NCBI GenBank assembly: GCA_964523945.1
Contig: CAZGBU010000009.1
Location: 1-33,660, forward strand
Direction of reading: 5' to 3'
DNA: 33,660 nt
Source of the DNA: CAKTOF01 sp964523945
GTDB taxonomy: Bacteria > Bacillota > Clostridia > Oscillospirales > Oscillospiraceae
Positions within the stretch are counted from its first letter, which is position 1. Each line of letters opens with the position of its first letter. Below, piece after piece: positions 7,408-15,095 of this stretch. A program made the translations under genes and the position numbers. Below the pieces are notes generated by a model, which was not told where the DNA came from, did no database searches, and was given only the letters and a program-made list of their open reading frames with translations.

Positions 7408-8619
7408 TTGAAGCAGCTTCTGCTCCGCCTCTATCTGCACGGTGATGATGCGCGCAATCCCGCCGTACGCGCCCGCTGCGGCAAGCTGGCCGGGCTGACC
7501 GGCATTGTCTGCAATGCTGTGCTGTGCGCCGCCAAGCTGGCGGTTGGCATGCTCTCGGGCAGCGTCTCCATCACGGCAGACGCGGTTAACAACCTGTCCG
7601 ATGCAGCTAGCTCGGTTGTAACGCTGCTGGGCTTTCGCCTGGCGGAAAAGCCGGCTGACGAGGACCACCCGTATGGCCACGCGCGAATGGAATACATTGC
7701 CGGCCTGGCCGTGGCCGCGCTGATCCTGGTCATCAGCGTGCAGCTCGCGCGCTCTTCCATCGACAAGATCCTGCATCCGGAGCCGGTCGAATTCTCCGCG
7801 GTGCTGGCCGCTGTACTGCTCGGCTCGATCCTCATCAAGCTGTGGATGGCGCTGCTCAACCGCACGCTCGGCCGCGCGATTGATTCCGAAACGCTCAAAG
7901 CCGCCGCGGCGGACAGCCGCAACGATGTCATCTCCACAGCTGTCGTGCTGATCTGCTGTACAATCGGCCACTTCAGCAGCCTGATGATCGATGGCTACGC
8001 CGGTCTGGCTGTCGCCATATTCATTGTCGTCTCCGGCATAGGGATCGCAAAGGACACGGTCGACCCGCTGCTCGGTGCTGCGCCGGATCGCGAAATGATG
8101 CGCCGCGTCGCAGACGAGATCCTACAATATGACGGCGTGCTTGGCATTCACGATCTCATGGTGCATGACTACGGCCCCGGCCGCCGCTTTGCCAGCGTTC
8201 ACGTCGAGATGGATGCAAGCGCTGATCCGCTTGTCTGCCACGATCTGATCGACGACATTGAGCGCGACTTCCGCACCCATCATCACATCGACCTCGTCAT
8301 CCACTATGATCCGGTCGTCACAGACGATGCTGAGCTCAATGAAATGCGGGAAACCGTGCAGCAGCTCTGCACGCAGCTCGACCCACGGCTGTCCATCCAC
8401 GATTTCCGCATGGTGCGTGGCCCCGGGCACAGCAATCTGATCTTCGACCTTGTCGTCCCGTTCGATCTGCAGCCACAGCGCGAGCAGCTCGGCAAAATCC
8501 TTGATGAGCGCATCCGTGCCGCGCATCCGCAGTATTACACGGTCATTACATTCGATGAGGATGCATTCAATCTGCGCCAGGATGGAGATTCCCATGGACG
8601 AACGCGAGATTCTGATTGA
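7408..8619 (+). CDS. Cation diffusion facilitator (CDF) metal exporter
   Basis: This protein of about 403 residues has six predicted membrane helices followed by a long cytoplasmic part with two ferredoxin-like stretches. CDF signatures include SITADAVNNLSDAASS in helix 2, DHPYGHARMEY in the loop, and ADSRNDVIST in helix 5. The metal-site quartets read NxxxD (helix 2) and DxxxD (helix 5), a pattern associated more with Mn/Fe exporters than with HxxxD zinc exporters; substrate is inference. The start is uncertain: GGGGAGG (7394-7400) is 1 nt from ATG 7402 but 7 nt from the TTG at 7408, so TTG is preferred. The stop overlaps the start of the macrodomain gene (8594), suggesting one operon. Confidence 0.88.
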   Translation: MKQLLLRLYLHGDDARNPAVRARCGKLAGLTGIVCNAVLCAAKLAVGMLSGSVSITADAVNNLSDAASSVVTLLGFRLAEKPADEDHPYGHARMEYIAGLAVAALILVISVQLARSSIDKILHPEPVEFSAVLAAVLLGSILIKLWMALLNRTLGRAIDSETLKAAAADSRNDVISTAVVLICCTIGHFSSLMIDGYAGLAVAIFIVVSGIGIAKDTVDPLLGAAPDREMMRRVADEILQYDGVLGIHDLMVHDYGPGRRFASVHVEMDASADPLVCHDLIDDIERDFRTHHHIDLVIHYDPVVTDDAELNEMRETVQQLCTQLDPRLSIHDFRMVRGPGHSNLIFDLVVPFDLQPQREQLGKILDERIRAAHPQYYTVITFDEDAFNLRQDGDSHGRTRDSD

Positions 8620-9433
8620 CGCGCTTGAGNNNNNNNNNNNNNNNNNNNNNNNNNNNNNNNNNNNNNNNNNNNNNNNNNNNNNNNNNNNNNNNNNNNNNNN
8701 NNNNNNNNNNNNNNNNNNNNNNNNNNNNNGGCGCGGTGATCGTCGGCGCGTCGTACAGGCATATCTGAACGTCCGCGCACCGGGTGCGCTCAGCCCCGGG
8801 CTTGTCCGGGCACAGGACGCATATCTTACCCGCATGCGCAGAGAAAAAGGCGTGGTGGACGCAGCGCAGCTTCCTGCTGTACCGCTCGATGCACGGCTCA
8901 GCTTGTGGCAGGGCGATATCACACGGCTTCGCTGCGATGCCATTGTCAACGCTGCCAATTCCTCGCTGCTCGGCTGCCGTGCGCCGTGTCACGACTGTGT
9001 TGACAACGCCATCCACACCGCTGCCGGCCTGCAGCTGCGCGAGGCGTGCGCTGCTCTGATCGCCCGTCAGGGGCATCCCGAGCCGTGCGGACACGCGCAG
9101 ATCACGCCGGGCTTCAACCTGCCCGCGCGCTATGTGCTGCACACGGTCGGTCCGGCCGTATCCGGCCAGCCGACGGAGGACGACTGCGCGCTGCTGGCTG
9201 CATGCTACCGTGCATGTCTGTCGCTTGCAGCGCAGAATCGGCTGCAAAGTGTCGCGTTCTGCTGTATTTCCACCGGTGTGTTCGGCTTTCCGCGCGAGCG
9301 TGCCGCCGAAATCGCAGTGCACACGGTGTGTCAGGCGCTTGACTGCTGTACCGGCGTGCAGCATGTGATCTTCAATGTCTTTGGCGACCGTGACCATGCG
9401 ATCTATGCGCGACTGCTTGGTCTTGCCAAATGA
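8594..9433 (+). CDS. Zinc-type macrodomain ADP-ribosyl hydrolase (interrupted by assembly gap)
   Basis: The ATG at 8594, behind GGAGA (8584-8588), starts MDEREILIDALE. The reading is lost in 100 Ns and resumes with VVQAYLNVRAPGALSPG. Both sides fit one family: protein-ADP-ribose hydrolases with an N-terminal helical extension and a macrodomain. Downstream are LWQGDITRLRCDAIVNAANSSLLGC, the metal-site region APCHDCVDNAIH (Cys/His/Cys of the zinc macrodomain class) and CISTGVFGFP. Such enzymes remove ADP-ribose from proteins. In some Firmicutes relatives are linked to SirTM and a lipoylated GcvH-like protein; none is visible here. Relatives suggest that the real gap is only about 60-80 nt. The gene overlaps the CDF stop and ends in a terminator. 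Confidence 0.88.
   Translation: MDEREILIDALEXXXXXXXXXXXXXXXXXXXXXXXXXXXXXXXXXXRGDRRRVVQAYLNVRAPGALSPGLVRAQDAYLTRMRREKGVVDAAQLPAVPLDARLSLWQGDITRLRCDAIVNAANSSLLGCRAPCHDCVDNAIHTAAGLQLREACAALIARQGHPEPCGHAQITPGFNLPARYVLHTVGPAVSGQPTEDDCALLAACYRACLSLAAQNRLQSVAFCCISTGVFGFPRERAAEIAVHTVCQALDCCTGVQHVIFNVFGDRDHAIYARLLGLAK
8630..8729. other. Assembly gap of 100 Ns
   Basis: Exactly 100 Ns, the usual placeholder for a gap of unknown size. It lies inside the N-terminal region of the macrodomain gene, so the predicted reading frame through the gap has no meaning. Confidence 0.99.
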
Positions 9434-9439
9434 GCTTTT

Positions 9440-9472
9440 GTGCCGGCAGTCTCCTGCCGGCACGACTTTTTC
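9440..9472 (+). terminator. Terminator of CDF-macrodomain operon
   Basis: The 10-bp stem GTGCCGGCAG (9440-9449) / CTGCCGGCAC (9454-9463) with a 4-nt loop is followed by GACTTTTT. Confidence 0.85.
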
Positions 9473-9486
9473 CATCCAGCGCATGC

Positions 9487-10686
9487 TCATGCCTCGGCCA
9501 GGCCAAGTGTCAGAATCCCAAGGTTGCTTGCATAGATCTCATCAAATTGTGCAAGCGGGAGCGGATTCTCGCCCTCTCCGCACTCAATGGTGTAGCCGGG
9601 ACTGTTGTACTGCTGAATGAGCCAGTCCTTGTATCCGGCAAAGCTGGAGGCATATGGCGTGTCCTCGAGCGCATAGCCGCTGACCTGCTGGAACTGCCGG
9701 CCGATCTGCTCTGCGCGCGGCGGATCGTAGTCCAAAAACCGCCAGTAGATCACCTTTCCCTGCGTATGGTAGGAAAGCGTCAGATTGGGGGACACCGACT
9801 CGGTGAAACGGTGGAGCGACGCGCTCTCGGGCTGGCTGAGCGGCGCGTCGCCGACGAAATCGCGCGGGCCGGGCTGGGTATAGCCCTGACTGAATTTGAT
9901 CTGCCGCGCCTGTTCCCATTCGGCCGGATACTGGAGGTTCAGGTCCACGCCGGCCAAGTTGGCTTTCCAGCCGTCCGGGAATGGAATGTCGGGATACGCC
10001 GCGGCCAGCGCGCGCGCTGCGGCAACCTCGCCCTCCCTTGCCGCGCCAGTCACCAGGTCGACCCCGTCCGGATTGACCATTGGCGCCAGATACAGTGTCG
10101 TCCGCTCAAACAGCGTCTGCGCCGAGCGGCCAAAGATCTCTCCCCGCGCGACATAGGCAGCGCAGTACTGCTCCAAAAACCGCAGTACAACCGGCGTTGT
10201 GATCCACTCGTTCGCATGGTGCGCGGCGTTGTAGAGCGCGGTCCGATCCCCGCGGCCCATCCGCAGCATCCACACCGGCCGGCCGGACTGTGTACGCGCG
10301 ATCACCTCGGACGTCAAAAACGGATAGCGCACCAGCAGTCCGCGCAGACTGACGTCGAGCACCCTGGAGGTAAATGGCACATCGGTCGGCACAACAGAAA
10401 AGCCAAACGGTACAATCAGGAGCGATCCGACACGCAGATTGTTGGGATCGCTGCCGGGATTGGCCGCAGCGATGGCGGCCGACGTCGTCCCGAACTCCCG
10501 CGCCAGACGGTAGTATGTATCCCCGCGCACGATCCGGCGGATCTGATAGCCGAGCAGATACGGTGCAAGCGCCTCGAGCGTCGCTTCATCCGGCTCACCG
10601 GTCTCCAGCAGGCCGTTTTGCCGTTGAAAATCCGAAAAATCCGTTGCTCCCGCGCGCCGCAGCGCCATAAGCCAAAGTTCATCCAT
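9487..10686 (-). CDS. M14 gamma-D-glutamyl-diamino-acid endopeptidase with LysM domain
   Basis: The 399-residue protein starts with a peptidoglycan-binding-like helical segment (residues 5-45), then a LysM domain (47-93, YQIRRIVRGDTYYRLAREF to LRVGSLLIVP) and an M14 zinc carboxypeptidase domain. Zinc/catalytic elements are HHANEW (H157, E160), MVNPDGVDLV, the signature DLNLQYPA, SYHTQGKVIYW and IECGEGENPLPL (catalytic Glu). This is the architecture of gamma-D-glutamyl-L-diamino acid endopeptidase I and Bacillus YqgT, which cut the stem peptide of peptidoglycan. No signal peptide is seen, so it probably acts inside the cell or in a sporulating cell. ATG 10686 is 7 nt from GGGGAGG (complement of 10694-10700). 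Confidence 0.9.
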   Translation of the reverse strand: MDELWLMALRRAGATDFSDFQRQNGLLETGEPDEATLEALAPYLLGYQIRRIVRGDTYYRLAREFGTTSAAIAAANPGSDPNNLRVGSLLIVPFGFSVVPTDVPFTSRVLDVSLRGLLVRYPFLTSEVIARTQSGRPVWMLRMGRGDRTALYNAAHHANEWITTPVVLRFLEQYCAAYVARGEIFGRSAQTLFERTTLYLAPMVNPDGVDLVTGAAREGEVAAARALAAAYPDIPFPDGWKANLAGVDLNLQYPAEWEQARQIKFSQGYTQPGPRDFVGDAPLSQPESASLHRFTESVSPNLTLSYHTQGKVIYWRFLDYDPPRAEQIGRQFQQVSGYALEDTPYASSFAGYKDWLIQQYNSPGYTIECGEGENPLPLAQFDEIYASNLGILTLGLAEA

Positions 10687-10762
10687 CCAAAATCCCTCCC
10701 CGTCAGTGTATGCGCAGACCGCTTGTCTGTGGGACAATTTCCCCGGTGTTCGGGCCGCTTGA

Positions 10763-10791
10763 TTGACAGGAGATTTCCAATCCTGTAGAAT
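10763..10791 (+). promoter_or_regulatory. Sigma-A promoter of lipoprotein-methyltransferase unit
   Basis: Consensus TTGACA (10763-10768), 17-nt spacer, TAGAAT (10786-10791). The start of the lipoprotein gene is about 80 nt downstream. An intact promoter argues that the frameshifted gene downstream is, or was recently, expressed. Confidence 0.8.
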
Positions 10792-10873
10792 GGTAACAGG
10801 ATTCCGACAGATTCCCCATTTGTCTCCGTCCATTTTCACAAGAGCTTCCTGCGCATCGGAAGGAGAAGAATCC

Positions 10874-11466
10874 ATGAAACGATTGATTGCCCCGCTGCGG
10901 CCATTGCGCTGCTGCTCGGATTGGCTGGCTGCAGCGAAAGTGACGACACGCCGGCGGCCGCTTCCGACCGATCCGGTGGACCGGACTGGCTCGCCATGGT
11001 GGCCGAGGTGATCTGCCCTTTCACAGCGGGTTCCGAGCTGGAGGGTGAGACCTACCGGCTGTGCAGCGCAATCCCAACATACGTCTATGAAAATGGCGCG
11101 CTCAAGCCCACCGACTACACGCTCTATCCGCTCCTGTCCGGGCGCGATACCATTGATCTGTTCGTGACGCTCAATTCAACCGACGACGGCGTATATCCGC
11201 AGCTCGATCAGCCATTTGAACTGGCCGACCGGGTAACGGCAGCATATGCAGCCGGTGATCGCATGGCGCTGGTCTACGATGCGTCGCGCTGCTATCTGGT
11301 TCACGGCGAGACGGGAGAAGAGGTTTATCTAGGCGAATCGATCCCGGGGCGGGATTCGTTTGCAGACGCGCAGGCGGCTGCCGATGCCGTGCTGGCGCTC
11401 GACGGCGGCGGCGTTGTGGCCATTGCCGTCCAGGCCGACGCGCCCGAAATCGGATGGCTGGAATAA
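10874..11466 (+). pseudogene. Lipoprotein gene with a frameshift in the signal peptide
   Basis: A good ribosome binding site (AAGGAG) and ATG at 10874 open MKRLIA, but this frame soon leaves the downstream coding frame. The frame that carries the rest encodes AAAIALLLGLAGCSESDD, a typical lipoprotein signal with lipobox LAGC. Adding one C to the CCCC run at 10890-10893 joins them into MKRLIAPAAAIALLLGLAGC and gives a 197-residue precursor ending at 11466. The mature domain (about 175 residues, acidic) has no motif I recognise. The break may be a sequencing or assembly error in a homopolymer, or a real recent mutation or phase-variable switch. A methyltransferase gene follows 32 nt later. Confidence 0.72.
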
Positions 11467-11498
11467 CAGTGCCGGTAATGTGGAGAGGGGATGAGAAC

Positions 11499-12116
11499 AT
11501 GCTGGGCCAAACCGGATTTGACCAGTGGGCCAATGATTACGACAAGTGCGTCGGCCTGTCCGATGAAGATGACACATACCCATTTGCCGGATACAGGCGC
11601 GTTCTGAACCGGATCTGTGATCTGGTCTCAACTGCACCAGGAAAATCCGTGCTGGATATTGGCTTTGGGACAGGGACGCTGGCTGCAACGCTCTATGCGC
11701 GCGGGTACACAATTTGGGGGCAGGACTTCTCCGCAAATATGGTTGCTTTGGCACAAAAAAAGATGCCGCGTGCCAAGCTGTACCAGGGCGACTTCTCACA
11801 GGGTCTTGCTGCGGAGCTGAAGCAGCAGCTTTATGACATCATAGTCGCAACCTATTCGCTGCATCATCTGACGGACGCCCGGAAAATCGTCTTTCTGCGC
11901 GAGTTGCTGCCGCTTCTGAATAAGGGCGGCGCGATCTATATCGGCGACGTGGCATTTAAATCCCGCGCGGAACTGGAAAAATGCAGAGTGCAAGCCGGCG
12001 AAACCTGGGACGAAGCGGAACATTATTTTGTATTTGACACGCTGCGTGCAGCGTTCCCGTCGCTGCAATTTGAGCCGATTTCCGCCTGTGCCGGCCTGCT
12101 GATTTTAAGGCGGTAA
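11499..12116 (+). CDS. Class I SAM-dependent methyltransferase, substrate unknown
   Basis: The 205-residue protein has a Rossmann-type methyltransferase fold. Motif I is VLDIGFGTGTLA (about residues 48-59), followed by the acidic end of strand 2 in IWGQDFSANMV and the motif IV region DIIVATYSLHHL. The N-terminus FDQWANDYDKCVGLSDEDDTYPFAGYRRVL is typical of a clostridial clade of small methyltransferases with no assigned substrate. The start is the ATG at 11499, 8 nt after GGAGAGGGG (11482-11490). It likely shares the promoter of the upstream lipoprotein gene and ends in a strong terminator. Confidence 0.85.
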   Translation: MLGQTGFDQWANDYDKCVGLSDEDDTYPFAGYRRVLNRICDLVSTAPGKSVLDIGFGTGTLAATLYARGYTIWGQDFSANMVALAQKKMPRAKLYQGDFSQGLAAELKQQLYDIIVATYSLHHLTDARKIVFLRELLPLLNKGGAIYIGDVAFKSRAELEKCRVQAGETWDEAEHYFVFDTLRAAFPSLQFEPISACAGLLILRR

Positions 12117-12137
12117 TCCGGCACGCCGAAATACAAA

Positions 12138-12177
12138 AAATCCTCCGTATGCATCTCATACGGAGGATTTGCTTTTT
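12138..12177. terminator. Bidirectional rho-independent terminator
   Basis: A perfect 14-bp stem (12138-12151 with 12157-12170) and a 5-nt loop are followed by GCTTTTT on the plus side and preceded by an A run that gives T residues on the minus side. It separates the methyltransferase from the convergent EamA gene. Confidence 0.93.
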
Positions 12178-12194
12178 ATGCAATGGGGCAGGCT

Positions 12195-13103
12195 TTATGC
12201 GCCGGCCGGGGCGCGGCGCTGCGGCGCAGAAAGCAGGAACACCATTCCGACCATCAGCACGAAGCCGGCCACGTCCGCACCAGTAAATGCGGTGCCCAGC
12301 CAGAAATGGGAAATCAACGGCGCAGAGAGCATCTCGGTGCATGAGAGCAGCCCCGCTCGCACGCCGCCGATGTCGGAAACGGCCTGCAGGTACATGGAAA
12401 ACGCAGCTGCCGTCCCGACGAGAACAATCACTGCCAGCGCAGCCGCCGCACGCGCATCCAGTGTCAGTCCGATCCGCCAGGGCCGCAGCAGAAGGCACAG
12501 CACCGCACCGCCGATCAGCATCCCGTAGCCTGTGACGACGCGGCTGCCGTAGCGCTCCATCAGCTGCCCGGGCGAGAGCGTGTAGATCACGACCGAAACT
12601 GCCGCCCCCAATCCCCAGGCCAGCGCCTGCGGCGTGATGGCCAGCGAACCAAGATGGCCGTGTGTCACCAGCAGCAGCGCGCCCGCCGTAGCGATCACGA
12701 GCGCGGCCGCCTCGCGCCGGCGCGGCAGCCGCCGCCCCATCACACACGTCACCAGCAGAATCATTGCCTGGCCAAGATATTGCAGCGCTGTCGCCGTTCC
12801 GGAGTTCGAGTGTGCGATCGCCGCAAGATAGGTGTACTGCACCGCCATCAGCCCAAGCAGCGAGAACAACACCAGGCGCAGCGCATCCCGCCGGCCGTGC
12901 CAGACAGCCGTCAGGCCGGGATCACGCTTCCATGCGGCCAGGCCAAGCAGCGCTGCGCCCGCGCCCAGCATCCGGATCACTGTCAGGACACCCGTATCCA
13001 TCTGGCAATACGAGAACAGATACTGACCGACCGTGCCGGACAAGCCCCAGAATACACCGGCGATCAGCGCAAAGGCCACGCCGCGCGCCGCATTTCTGCC
13101 CAT
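12195..13103 (-). CDS. EamA/DMT-family transporter
   Basis: This 302-residue, very hydrophobic protein has ten predicted helices in two EamA repeats (roughly residues 8-140 and 155-293). The first repeat opens with GVFWGLSGTVGQYLF, as in drug/metabolite transporters that move amino acids, nucleotides or other small metabolites. The substrate cannot be read from the sequence. The ATG at 13103 is 2 nt after the stop of the upstream aminopeptidase gene and has only a weak ribosome binding site, so translation is probably coupled. It is the last gene of the prfA operon. Confidence 0.88.
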   Translation of the reverse strand: MGRNAARGVAFALIAGVFWGLSGTVGQYLFSYCQMDTGVLTVIRMLGAGAALLGLAAWKRDPGLTAVWHGRRDALRLVLFSLLGLMAVQYTYLAAIAHSNSGTATALQYLGQAMILLVTCVMGRRLPRRREAAALVIATAGALLLVTHGHLGSLAITPQALAWGLGAAVSVVIYTLSPGQLMERYGSRVVTGYGMLIGGAVLCLLLRPWRIGLTLDARAAAALAVIVLVGTAAAFSMYLQAVSDIGGVRAGLLSCTEMLSAPLISHFWLGTAFTGADVAGFVLMVGMVFLLSAPQRRAPAGA

Positions 13104-13105
13104 GC

Positions 13106-14491
13106 TCAGCCAGCGAGGTAGAACGCCTGCATGCCCTTCATGGTCATATAGCAGTCGAGCTTGCTGACCAGTTCATACGGCGCATGCATCGACAGCACCG
13201 GCACGCCGGCGTCGAGCGTGTCAATGTTGCGCTTGGCCATATAGACCGCGACCGTGCCGCCGCCGCCCTGGTCGACCTTGCCCAGCTCACACATCTGCCA
13301 GTGCACGTCCGCTTTGTCGAAGATGCTGCGCACATGCGCGACCAGCTCTGCCGAGGCGTCCGACGCGCCGGACTTACCGCGCGAGCCGGTGTACTTGCAC
13401 AGCGCAATGCCGTAGTTGAGTTTGGCGCAGTTGCGCTTTTCCGAAACCTCGGGAAACGTCGGGTCAAACGCGGCTGTCACATCGGCCGACAGGCAGGTCG
13501 AATGCTCCAGGCAGCGCTTGAGCGACACGCCCTGCGCCTGGCACAGGTCGTCCATAAACGTCTCAAATGCCGCGCTCTGCATGCCGCTGACGCCCTCTGA
13601 GCCGATCTCTTCCTTGTCAGCCAGGATGCATACAGCAGTGCGATCGGGTGTGTGCAGCCGCAGCAGTGGCTCAAACTCGGCGTATGCGCAGACGCGGTCA
13701 TCATGGCCGTAGGCCGCAATCATGCTGCGGTCGAGGCCAACTTCGCGCGCCTTGAGCGCCGGCACCAGCGACAGCTCGGCCGAAATGAAGTCCTCCTCCG
13801 TCATGCCATAGAGCTCGTTGAGCTGCCGCAGGATCGCCAGCTTCACACGGTCGGCACCCTCGTCTGCACCCGGTGCCGAGCCAATCAGCGCATTGAGCTG
13901 CTCCGCCGTCACGCCGTCGGCCAGCGTCTTTTTCATCTGGTCGCCCGCCAGGTGAATCAGCAGGTCTGTGATATAGAAGATCGGATCGGATTCGCTCTCG
14001 CCGATCGTGACGGTAACGGTCGTGCCGTCTTTGAGCGCGACAACGCCGTGCAGCGCCAGCGGTACCGTTGTCCACTGATATTTCTTGACGCCGCCGTAGT
14101 AGTGCGTCTTCAGCAGTGCCAGCTCGCTGTCCTCATACAGCGGGTTGGGCTTCAGGTCAAGGCGAGGCGAGTCAATGTGCGCCGCGGCGATGTTCGCGCC
14201 GTGCGACAGGTCCTTCTGACCAATGACGGCAAACGTCACAGACTTGCCGCGGTTGTTGCAGTAGACCCGGTCGCCCGGGACGAGCGCCATACCCGGCTCA
14301 TAGGCGACGAATCCGGCCGCTTCTGCCTGACGGATCGTCTCTGCAACAGCCTCGCGCTCCGTCTTGGCCGCGTCCATAAATTTCATATAATCGCGGCAGT
14401 AGCGGTCCAGCTCGGCCCGGTCGGCCTCGCTCAAACGGTCAAAGCCGTTTTTCGGCGCGTACAGCAGCGCCTCACGTGTGATTTCACTCAT
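13106..14491 (-). CDS. M18 family aminopeptidase
   Basis: The 461-residue protein is an M18 (aspartyl aminopeptidase-type) di-metal exopeptidase. Metal and catalytic segments are HIDSPRLDLKP (His about 104), the Glu-Glu pair in ADKEEIGSEGVSG (about 290) and the C-terminal VLSMHAPYELVSKLD (His about 433). The N-terminus MSEITREALLYAPKNG and the length fit the clostridial M18 group. It likely trims N-terminal residues from cytoplasmic peptides. ATG 14491 overlaps the coaE end by 8 nt and has GGAAGG about 8 nt upstream. Confidence 0.93.
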   Translation of the reverse strand: MSEITREALLYAPKNGFDRLSEADRAELDRYCRDYMKFMDAAKTEREAVAETIRQAEAAGFVAYEPGMALVPGDRVYCNNRGKSVTFAVIGQKDLSHGANIAAAHIDSPRLDLKPNPLYEDSELALLKTHYYGGVKKYQWTTVPLALHGVVALKDGTTVTVTIGESESDPIFYITDLLIHLAGDQMKKTLADGVTAEQLNALIGSAPGADEGADRVKLAILRQLNELYGMTEEDFISAELSLVPALKAREVGLDRSMIAAYGHDDRVCAYAEFEPLLRLHTPDRTAVCILADKEEIGSEGVSGMQSAAFETFMDDLCQAQGVSLKRCLEHSTCLSADVTAAFDPTFPEVSEKRNCAKLNYGIALCKYTGSRGKSGASDASAELVAHVRSIFDKADVHWQMCELGKVDQGGGGTVAVYMAKRNIDTLDAGVPVLSMHAPYELVSKLDCYMTMKGMQAFYLAG

Positions 14492-15095
14492 GTTGGATCC
14501 CTTCCTCATTGATGATTTTCTGAAAGTATGCGTCACAGAGCGCGGCGAATTCCTCCTCCACTGCGCAGTCATTGACCAGTGTTTTGTCGCATCGTGCGGA
14601 AAAATATTCGTTCGGCTGCTGCGCACCGATGCGAAGCCGGGCATATTCTTCCGAAATACCCTCGCGCGCGATCAGCCGCTGCACGCGCGATTCAACCGGC
14701 GCTGTCACCGCAACCGTGACATCGCAGTGGCCAGCCAGATCGCCCTCGAGCAGATTGATCGCATCGACCGCAACCGCCGGGCAGCCTGCCGCACGTGCGG
14801 CCTCAATCCGCCGCCAGACCTCGCGGTTGACGTACCGGATGATAATTGCATTGAGATCGGCGAGCGCCGCTTCGTCGGAAAAAACGATTCGTCCAAGCGC
14901 CTTGCGGTCAAGCCTGCCGCCCGACATCGCTTCCGGAAAGCGCGCAGACAGCTCAGCGAGCAGGTTCCCATCCGTCTCAAGCAATTCGTGATAGACTTCG
15001 TCGCAGTCGATGACCGCGCCGCCGAGCGCTTCGATCCGGCGCAGCGCGGTCGTTTTGCCGCAGCCGGTACCGCCCGTGATTCCGATGATTTTCAT
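14484..15095 (-). CDS. coaE: Dephospho-CoA kinase
   Basis: The 203-residue P-loop kinase does the last step of coenzyme A synthesis, phosphorylating the ribose 3'-OH of dephospho-CoA. The Walker A GGTGCGKT (residues 8-15) opens the protein; IDCDEVYHELL (CoA-binding DD/DE region), RKALGRIVFSD and the AQQPNEYF region follow. The ATG overlaps the stop of the upstream gene as ATGA (15092-15095), so translation is coupled. Confidence 0.94.
   Translation of the reverse strand: MKIIGITGGTGCGKTTALRRIEALGGAVIDCDEVYHELLETDGNLLAELSARFPEAMSGGRLDRKALGRIVFSDEAALADLNAIIIRYVNREVWRRIEAARAAGCPAVAVDAINLLEGDLAGHCDVTVAVTAPVESRVQRLIAREGISEEYARLRIGAQQPNEYFSARCDKTLVNDCAVEEEFAALCDAYFQKIINEEGIQHE

Noticed and set aside
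8450..9433. One long frame joining the CDF C-terminal region, the gap and the macrodomain
   Set aside because: The frame before 8594 is out of phase with the CDF gene and has no family signal. The macrodomain start at 8594 has its own ribosome binding site, and continuity through 100 Ns is an artefact.
9430..10788. Plus-strand open frame of 452 codons
   Set aside because: It is antisense to the M14 peptidase, whose active-site motifs are all on the minus strand.
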